Assembly (NCBI GenBank): GCA_020356305.1
Contig: CP070636.1
Location: 1,253,681 to 1,262,542 of the forward strand
Reading direction: 5' to 3'
Length of the DNA: 8,862 bases
From: Candidatus Bathyarchaeota archaeon
GTDB lineage: Archaea > Thermoproteota > Bathyarchaeia > Bathyarchaeales > Bathyarchaeaceae
In this document: piece after piece, positions 4,551-8,862 of the stretch
How positions within the stretch are numbered: the stretch's first letter is position 1
Layout: each line of letters starts with the position of its first letter
Position numbers and translations under genes: made by a program
The notes under the pieces: generated by a model
The model's input: only the letters and a program-made list of their open reading frames with translations
Databases searched by the model: none
What the model was told of the DNA's origin: nothing

Positions 4551-6428
4551 CTAGAAAATTTCGGTGACTTTTTGCACTTGTATGCAGAGGATTTTTCCTT
4601 CCCGGTAGAGGGTGCCTCTGGCCTTAAACCTCATGTTCTTCCTAATTAGATGTGGTGGGCCTTCATATTCTTCAGGAACTAGTTTGGCTCTCCACTTTTT
4701 GTTCACTATGCATACAGCTTTTCCCGGTAGGACCTTTTCAACCTCAACTTCGTAAAGATTGTCATCCTCGTTTTCCTTCACGTTGGACATGCTTGCCACT
4801 GAAGCAATGCGATCCCAACTTAACTTGTAGATTTGATCGGATTTCTCGAGGAGACTTATAGCTGCTTTGACGATGCTTGAAGAATGCCCTTCTAACGTCG
4901 ATTCTTCTAGGAGATCTTTTATCTGAAGTCCTTTTGCTCCAGCCTTCATGACCTTCATCCATAGGCTCTTTGCAACTAGATTGACTTCTTTGTCGAGAGC
5001 TCTTGCTTTTTCTGTTTCCACTTCAATCTTTTCTGTAGCTCCTCTGACCCTCATGAAAGGCTTTTCGTCAGCGATCTCTGATTTTGGTATGAGATTAAGA
5101 GCCGGTTTCACTCCTCTTCTAGCAAGGGATTGCATTTGCGTGTTTAGGTTTCCGACGATGGTTTTCATCTTTTCCACTTTTCGTCTGCTGGCATAGAGGT
5201 AGGCTATATCGTAGGTTTCCTTGGCTGCCAGTATCACTGTTTTTCCGATGCTTTTTCTTCCTGTTCTTCCCTTGCGCTGAATAAAGCGTATTTCACTGGG
5301 GATAGGCTCATAAAAGATAACAAGGTCGACAGCTGGAATGTCCAAGCCTTCTTCAGCTATGCTGGTGGCCACTAAAGTATTCAGTTGACCTTGTCTAAAA
5401 TCGTGCAGTATTTGCGCTTGCTCTTTTTGGCTGAGGCCTAAGTCGTTTTCCTTGCTGGCTTGCCCCACAAAACGTGTCGCGTTCACACCGTCCAAGGCTT
5501 TTAGCTCGTTGACTAGATGACTAGCTGTGTCTCTGTATTGTGTAAAGACCAGAATGCGCGTGGAAGGGTTGCTCTGTAGATGATGTTTGATTTCGTCTTT
5601 GAGTGCAGAGATCTTTGGATGGTTCAAACTGCCAATTTTATTGAGATGGTTCTTTAGCAGATGGTACTTTGGATCGTTGATTATGTTTCTGTAACTTTTC
5701 TTTTGTCGACTGTTTTTCTCCACTCGTTCAAGGAACCGAGTCAAAGAGTAAGTTCCTTGGGTTTCGAGGAGTTCTAGGGCATGGAAGATTGTGAGGGAGG
5801 CCGCTTGAAGCATGATAGCGCCGTAAAGTGGGCCTCTTTCTGTTTCTGGGACTATCTCCACTTGCTTTCTAAGGTTTTCTCCAGCTTCTAGAAGGTCTCG
5901 ACGAGTCACGTATCTCAGGTACTTCTTAACTACACCCACGGAGTGAAGCCTTTTGAGTCTCTCCCAAAGAATTTTTCTTATGATCTCTCCCATTCTCTTG
6001 TATTTTTGAGGAAGATCGACTTGTTTCCATTCAACATCCACATGATGAACGTAGGGTGCTACATCCGGGTTCTCATCTGTTCGAAACTCTATCTGTTCTA
6101 TGAAAAGATCGCTGCATGTTTTGTAGATGTTCTTCTGATTTGATCCTGGACTGGCAGTTGTTCCCATGATGATGGGCCAACGAGCTTGCTCCACGTACTT
6201 TTTGGCCACGAGCGTGTAAGCGTAGTTTTTTCGAGCCCGATGGCACTCGTCAAAAACTACAAGACTGAAGTTTTCAAGAGAGAGAATTCCATTTTCTAAG
6301 TCGTTCCTCACAACTTGAGGGGTGGCAAAGAAGACCTTGGCATCACTTGTCCAAAGATATTTTCTGTAGCTGGGCGTTACTTTGCCTGTGAGGACAACTA
6401 TGTCTTCAGCTTTAATTCTCAGAAACAT
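4551..6428 (-). CDS. hef: Hef-family SF2 helicase, main part after an in-frame amber codon; no XPF nuclease domain
   Basis: Hef (the archaeal FANCM relative) unwinds and remodels stalled forks and branched DNA. From ATG 6428 there are 625 residues with helicase motif II VVFDECHRA (57-65, DECH where I recall DEAH), motif III TASPGS (91-96), the Hef-type helical insert (about 136-290), motif IV ILVFTQYRDTA (292-302), RFVGQASKENDLGLSQKEQ (319-337), motif V ATSIAEEGLD (354-363) and motif VI QRKGRTGRK (384-392). The Walker A motif is upstream, in frame, beyond a TAG at 6450-6452, so this ORF alone lacks ATP-binding motif I. ATG 6428 is simply the first Met after that TAG; the homologous reading continues in frame through it (QHKDTFH). 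Beyond about residue 440 there is no ERCC4 nuclease signature (no ERK) and no tandem HhH. Instead there is a possible winged-helix segment (about 485-540) and a beta-rich OB/S1-like end (about 558-625). It stops at TAG 4551-4553. Confidence 0.85.
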   Translation of the reverse strand: MFLRIKAEDIVVLTGKVTPSYRKYLWTSDAKVFFATPQVVRNDLENGILSLENFSLVVFDECHRARKNYAYTLVAKKYVEQARWPIIMGTTASPGSNQKNIYKTCSDLFIEQIEFRTDENPDVAPYVHHVDVEWKQVDLPQKYKRMGEIIRKILWERLKRLHSVGVVKKYLRYVTRRDLLEAGENLRKQVEIVPETERGPLYGAIMLQAASLTIFHALELLETQGTYSLTRFLERVEKNSRQKKSYRNIINDPKYHLLKNHLNKIGSLNHPKISALKDEIKHHLQSNPSTRILVFTQYRDTASHLVNELKALDGVNATRFVGQASKENDLGLSQKEQAQILHDFRQGQLNTLVATSIAEEGLDIPAVDLVIFYEPIPSEIRFIQRKGRTGRKSIGKTVILAAKETYDIAYLYASRRKVEKMKTIVGNLNTQMQSLARRGVKPALNLIPKSEIADEKPFMRVRGATEKIEVETEKARALDKEVNLVAKSLWMKVMKAGAKGLQIKDLLEESTLEGHSSSIVKAAISLLEKSDQIYKLSWDRIASVASMSNVKENEDDNLYEVEVEKVLPGKAVCIVNKKWRAKLVPEEYEGPPHLIRKNMRFKARGTLYREGKILCIQVQKVTEIF

Positions 6429-6449
6429 GTGAAATGTATCTTTGTGTTG

Positions 6450-6452
6450 CTA
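6450..6452 (-). other. hef: In-frame amber codon interrupting the helicase gene
   Basis: TAG at codon 77 of the helicase lies between motif Ia (PTRPLV) and QHKDTF. Frame is retained on both sides over the whole 709-codon length, and the rest of the gene shows no decay. TAG is also the natural stop of at least three genes here (3556, 4526 and 4551), which argues against general reassignment. Confidence 0.85.
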
Positions 6453-6680
6453 GACTAGGGGTCTCGTGGGAGCCATGACCAGAATCTTCATGTTCCAATA
6501 GTTGTAGAGGAAATAGGCTGCAACCAAAGCGGAGATCACGGTTTTGCCAAGAGCGGTGGGCAATATCACCATAGTGTTTTTCTGGCATGCTTTTTCTGCT
6601 ATGGTTTGCTGGTAAAGCCGAGCCTCCACAGTTTCAGGCCAAATCAGAGGATTCTCAACGTACTTCTTGTTAGACCTCAA
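6450..6680 (-). CDS. hef: N-terminal fragment of the Hef-family helicase (Walker A part), ended by TAG
   Basis: This 76-codon piece is the missing start of the helicase. It carries the Q-motif-like RLYQQTIAEKA (21-31), motif I LPTALGKT (40-47; A43 where glycine is more common) and motif Ia MAPTRPLV (69-76). It then meets TAG at codon 77, and the same frame goes on as QHKDTFHMFLR, which is how Hef proteins normally continue (I recall PTKPLVLQH in Pyrococcus, so leucine is expected at the TAG). No frameshift is involved: one base change (for example TTG to TAG) explains the break. Start is TTG at 6680; an in-frame TAG at 6696-6698 limits any extension to five residues. No ribosome binding site is visible, and the likely TATA box at 6707-6715 suggests a very short leader. 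Without readthrough or a reading error, the full helicase would be inactive; with it, the product has 709 positions. Confidence 0.75.
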   Translation of the reverse strand: MRSNKKYVENPLIWPETVEARLYQQTIAEKACQKNTMVILPTALGKTVISALVAAYFLYNYWNMKILVMAPTRPLV

Positions 6681-6706
6681 GGAAACCGCAATTACCTATG
6701 CATCTT

Positions 6707-6715
6707 CAAATAAAA
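6707..6715 (-). promoter_or_regulatory. TATA-like box for the helicase gene
   Basis: On the minus strand this reads TTTTATTTG. Its position predicts a transcript start near 6685, only a few bases before TTG 6680. That would make the mRNA nearly leaderless and explain the missing ribosome binding site. Confidence 0.4.
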
Positions 6716-6768
6716 CAATTACTTTTGCTGAGCTCTCCCCTCTTCACAGCCATACGTTAGACCATAGG

Positions 6769-6776
6769 TTTTAAAC
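6769..6776 (+). promoter_or_regulatory. radA: TATA-like box for radA
   Basis: TTTTAAAC lies about 66 bases before the radA start and predicts a transcript start near 6800 with a leader of about 40 bases. The helicase and radA promoters thus face away from each other within a 161-base gap and could share a regulator. An alternative AT-rich element near 6793-6803 is closer but a poorer match. Confidence 0.4.
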
Positions 6777-6841
6777 GCTGTGCGAAAGACGCATTAACAA
6801 ATATGACGATGAATAGTTCAATTTATGAAAGGTGAAAAACA

Positions 6842-7789
6842 ATGGAAAAGAGCGATCTGGAAACTCTCGACGGCGTTGGACCCGCCATGGCCGGCAAACT
6901 TCGGTCAGCTGGATTAACCACTATCGAAGCGATTGCTGTAACTCCACCCAGAGAGATAACGGAAAAGACAGGGATAGGATTCAACACGGTAATCAACATT
7001 GTGGCGGCAGCCAGAAAATCAGCTTGCGTCGACTTTATCACAGCTGAAGAACTGTGGATAAAAAGGCAAAACATGCTCAAGTGTTCCACAAGTTCCAAAA
7101 GCCTCGACGAGCTTTTGGGCGGCGGAATCGAAACCCAAGCTATGACTGAGTTCATAGGCGAATACGGTGTGGGCAAAACCCAAATCTGCCTGATGCTCTC
7201 CGTTATAGCCCAACTTCCACAAGACAAGGGAGGATTAGAAGGAAATGTAGTGTATATCGACACTGAAGGAACATTCATGCCCGAACGCATATTTGAAATA
7301 GCCAGCGCGCATGGACTTGATCCTCACGAAACTCTGAAAAACATTTTTCTAGCTCGGGCCTACAACAGCAGCCATCAAAGTTTATTAATAGATCATCTCT
7401 TCAAGTTTTGTCCAGAAAACAACGTAAAACTTGTTGTCGTCGACTCGATGATAGGACATTTCCGAGGCGAATATGTAGGTAGGGAAAATCTTTCAGAACG
7501 CCAACAGAAACTTAACAGTCTGCTCCACAAACTATTGAGACTCACGGAAGCTTTCAACCTGCCTGTAGTAGTTACAAACCAAGTTCAGGCAAACCCTGCC
7601 CAATTCTTCGGAGACCCAAACAAACCAGCAGGCGGACATGTCATGGCTCACGCCTGCACTCATCGAGTCTACCTCAGGAAGGGGAGCAAGGGAACAAGAT
7701 TAGCTAAGGTCATTGACTCCCCGTATCTACCAGAAAACAGCACACGATTCAAAATCACAGAAAAAGGCATTGAAGACGTTCAAGAGTGA
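6842..7789 (+). CDS. radA: DNA repair and recombination protein RadA
   Basis: RadA is the archaeal RecA/Rad51 recombinase; it polymerises on single-stranded DNA and drives homologous pairing and strand exchange with ATP. The 315-residue protein has the N-terminal helix-hairpin-helix domain (LDGVGPAMAGKLRSAGLTTI, 9-28), the polymerisation motif FxxA (F65-A68 in FITAEELWIKR), Walker A GEYGVGKT (106-113), DTEGTFMPERI (140-150), Walker B LVVVDS (197-202), the L1 region RGEYVGRENLSERQQKLN (208-225), and the L2/ATP-cap region from NQVQANPAQFFGDP (246-259) to GGHVMAHACTHRVYLRKG (264-281). Length and motifs are typical; Walker A has Y and V where many archaeal RadA have F and S. ATG 6842 is supported by AGGTGA (6830-6835) six bases upstream. 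It is divergent from the helicase gene and convergent with the Nudix gene, 23 bases away. The full RadA layout separates it from RadB, which lacks the HhH domain. Confidence 0.96.
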   Translation: MEKSDLETLDGVGPAMAGKLRSAGLTTIEAIAVTPPREITEKTGIGFNTVINIVAAARKSACVDFITAEELWIKRQNMLKCSTSSKSLDELLGGGIETQAMTEFIGEYGVGKTQICLMLSVIAQLPQDKGGLEGNVVYIDTEGTFMPERIFEIASAHGLDPHETLKNIFLARAYNSSHQSLLIDHLFKFCPENNVKLVVVDSMIGHFRGEYVGRENLSERQQKLNSLLHKLLRLTEAFNLPVVVTNQVQANPAQFFGDPNKPAGGHVMAHACTHRVYLRKGSKGTRLAKVIDSPYLPENSTRFKITEKGIEDVQE

Positions 7790-7809
7790 CTCAAATAATA
7801 AAGGTTGAG
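7790..7809. terminator. Small inverted repeat between convergent radA and Nudix genes
   Basis: CTCAA (7790-7794) and TTGAG (7805-7809) form a five-base stem with an A/T-rich ten-base loop, starting right after the radA stop. Its place between two convergent stops suits a weak two-way terminator, but no T run follows on either strand. Confidence 0.25.
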
Positions 7810-7812
7810 CTG

Positions 7813-8220
7813 TCAATGAGAAGGTGCGTGCCCACGCATCAGTTCTCTTAGTTTCGTTATTGTCTTTCTGTCGACATCCAAGCTTAGGTTTCTAATGTTG
7901 TCTTCCCAGAAGATCTCTCTGGCCGATTTACAAACAGGCTTTCCTTCATAATCTGTAACGTGAAAACAATACGCGTTTTGTCTTTCGTGATTGCTTGCAA
8001 TGTAGAAGTTTTTGCACACGAAATTCATTACCTTTACTTTGATTCCTAACTCTTCAAGCATTTCTCTTTTCAAAGCGTCCTCTTTGCTTTCATTGATTTT
8101 AACATGGCCTCCTGGTAAACACACGATGCCTGGATCAATTTTTTCATCTAATCCGCGGCGCTCAACTAGAAACCTTTTTCCATTCAAAATTATTCCAACA
8201 ACAACGTCAACGTCTTCCAA
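7813..8220 (-). CDS. Nudix hydrolase
   Basis: Nudix enzymes cleave nucleoside diphosphates linked to another group, as in damaged dNTP sanitation or ADP-ribose and sugar-nucleotide turnover. This 135-residue protein has a perfect Nudix box GX5EX7REUXEEXGU at residues 38-60: G38, E44, R52, E53, E56, E57 and G59 are all present, so metal binding and catalysis should be intact. The size fits a single-domain enzyme. The start is TTG at 8220, with GAGG six bases before it; an in-frame TAG 28-30 bases upstream allows no ATG or GTG start. The DVDVVVGIILNGKRFLVERR start (after ME) is the usual first strand of the fold. It is convergent with radA, and cleaning of oxidised nucleotides would fit a repair neighbourhood, but substrate cannot be read from the sequence. 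No membrane segment or signal is present. Confidence 0.9.
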   Translation of the reverse strand: MEDVDVVVGIILNGKRFLVERRGLDEKIDPGIVCLPGGHVKINESKEDALKREMLEELGIKVKVMNFVCKNFYIASNHERQNAYCFHVTDYEGKPVCKSAREIFWEDNIRNLSLDVDRKTITKLRELMRGHAPSH

Positions 8221-8270
8221 GAAAATCCTCTCACCACTCTGTTCGGGCTAGAGAATCACCAATTGCAGGA

Positions 8271-8276
8271 TTTAAA
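8271..8276 (-). promoter_or_regulatory. TATA-like box for the Nudix gene
   Basis: The palindromic TTTAAA lies about 50 bases before TTG 8220 on the minus strand and predicts a transcript start near 8247, giving a leader of about 27 bases. Because it is palindromic it could also be read on the other strand. Confidence 0.4.
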
Positions 8277-8332
8277 CATTAGCGCACGTCATTTATGCAA
8301 GGTACATTCCAGAGCTCCTTTCAGAGGTGATC

Positions 8333-8345
8333 AGTACTAAGTACT
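8333..8345. promoter_or_regulatory. 13-base palindrome, possible operator before the membrane protein gene
   Basis: AGTACT, a central A, then AGTACT again form a symmetric site. It lies between the divergent Nudix and membrane protein genes, 64 bases before the latter. Just before it is GAGGTGATC (8324-8332), a nine-base match to the archaeal Shine-Dalgarno consensus that has no start codon within the next 20 bases. A regulator-binding site is possible but unproven. Confidence 0.35.
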
Positions 8346-8408
8346 AGCAGACCATATCAAATATTCACAAATTATTTCAGAAGCGAGACATGATTCTGAT
8401 TGGGAAAA

Positions 8409-8861
8409 GATGATGCCACACAAGGTACACCCACGGTTCTTCGCCATTTTCGGGTTGTTGCTCGGGACCTTATATGGACTAATCCTCAGCGTCTGGGCGC
8501 CATCAAGAACAGCGTCAATCAGTGATTTATACAACCCTGTAATGTGGGCTATGATAATTCTCAGTTTCTTTGTTTTGCAATATGGCCTAGGGGTGTTGTT
8601 GAACAAACCCGTCATGTCAAGAGAAATCTACTTTGGTATTTTTCTAATTCCAATTGCTTACACGGCGACTGTAGCAAGCATTTCGATTCCCAATTTCTTC
8701 AGGACATTTGTGGCTTTTGAAGTCCCTGCTTTGGTTCTCTTCATGGCTTCGTTTTACATTGTTTCTCCATTCCTTGCATTCTTTACAGGATTCAACACAA
8801 AGGCATTGGACGATGCGAAGATTCCAGCTGAAACGCCTTTCAGTTTTGATATTCAACACTC
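8409..8861 (+). CDS. Multi-pass membrane protein of unknown function, 5' part
   Basis: The frame is open from ATG 8409 to the right edge, so the gene is cut by the window and 151 residues are visible. It starts MMPHKVHPRFFAIFGLL and has four hydrophobic segments at about 10-29 (GLLLGTLYGLILSVW), 44-66 (VMWAMIILSFFVLQYGLGVLL), 74-94 (YFGIFLIPIAYTATVASISI) and 101-126 (VAFEVPALVLFMASFYIVSPFLAFF). A polar stretch follows (FNTKALDDAKIPAETPFSFD). The positively charged N-terminus (K5, H7, R9) suggests it stays inside. A TGA ten bases before ATG 8409 fixes the frame limit; ATG 8412 is an equal alternative, and only a weak GGGA is seen upstream. No catalytic motif or known family was recognised; it could be a transporter or sensor domain, or the anchor of a longer protein. 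Opposite-strand ORFs here lack any family sign. Confidence 0.65.
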
Positions 8862-8862
8862 A

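Noticed and set aside
4551..5115. XPF/ERCC4 nuclease domain at the helicase C-terminus
   Set aside because: No ERK signature and no helix-hairpin-helix repeats were found in the translated tail.
4551..6452. General reassignment of TAG to an amino acid such as pyrrolysine in this genome
   Set aside because: TAG ends at least three other genes at natural places. Reading through the helicase's own TAG would add about 60 residues antisense across the small basic gene, which is not credible. Site-specific readthrough remains possible.
8295..8330. An 11-codon upstream ORF (ATG 8295 to TGA 8328-8330)
   Set aside because: It has no ribosome binding site and no sign of selection; too short to support.
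8337..8859. Minus-strand ORFs of 92 and 71 residues at the right end
   Set aside because: They are opposite an open plus-strand frame with regular hydrophobic segments; the minus-strand products are cysteine- and charge-scrambled with no family sign.
1..8862. CRISPR arrays, tRNA or rRNA genes, transposases, integrase sites
   Set aside because: I saw no evenly spaced direct repeats, no cloverleaf-like sequence with a TTCGA loop and CCA-type ends, and no transposase or integrase motifs in any frame.

Overview
The window looks like a piece of an archaeal genome, most likely from the TACK side (Bathyarchaeia-like), though that lineage is an inference. The archaeal signs are direct: a RadA recombinase, a Hef-type helicase, the F420-dependent enzyme Mtd, an FrhB-type F420 oxidoreductase subunit, PhoU/RCK_C proteins, TATA-like boxes about 25 to 35 bases before likely transcript starts, and AGGTGA or GGAGGT ribosome binding sites. 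No rRNA, tRNA, CRISPR array or insertion sequence was recognised.

Left part (1-2902, + strand): the 3' end of a secreted family-5 ABC transporter solute-binding protein that ends in a proline-rich linker and two dockerin/EF-hand-like calcium loops; an AT-rich gap with a nested inverted repeat; then an FrhB/FpoF-like iron-sulfur flavoprotein and F420-dependent methylene-tetrahydromethanopterin dehydrogenase (mtd). The last two form a small C1/F420 redox module: Mtd exchanges hydride between methylene-H4MPT and F420, and the FrhB-like protein would pass F420H2 electrons to or from iron-sulfur partners. Their upstream regions share two short motifs.

Middle part (2956-6680): two tandem minus-strand genes for paralogous PhoU-RCK_C proteins, probably regulators of ion transport; a short + strand gene for a 44-residue, very basic protein that the ORF sizes alone would hide; and a minus-strand Hef-family helicase. 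The helicase is interrupted by an in-frame TAG at codon 77 and has no XPF nuclease domain; it ends instead in a possible winged-helix segment and an OB/S1-like beta domain.

Right part (6842-8862): radA, divergent from the helicase, which makes a DNA repair and recombination locus; a convergent Nudix hydrolase with a perfect Nudix box; an intergenic stretch with a 13-base palindrome; and the start of a four-helix membrane protein of unknown function that runs off the window end.

The points most worth following are the amber codon in the helicase, the nuclease-less helicase architecture, the odd truncated solute-binding protein with dockerin repeats, the small basic protein, and the shared motifs before the two F420 genes. 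I see no clear new defence or mobile system here.
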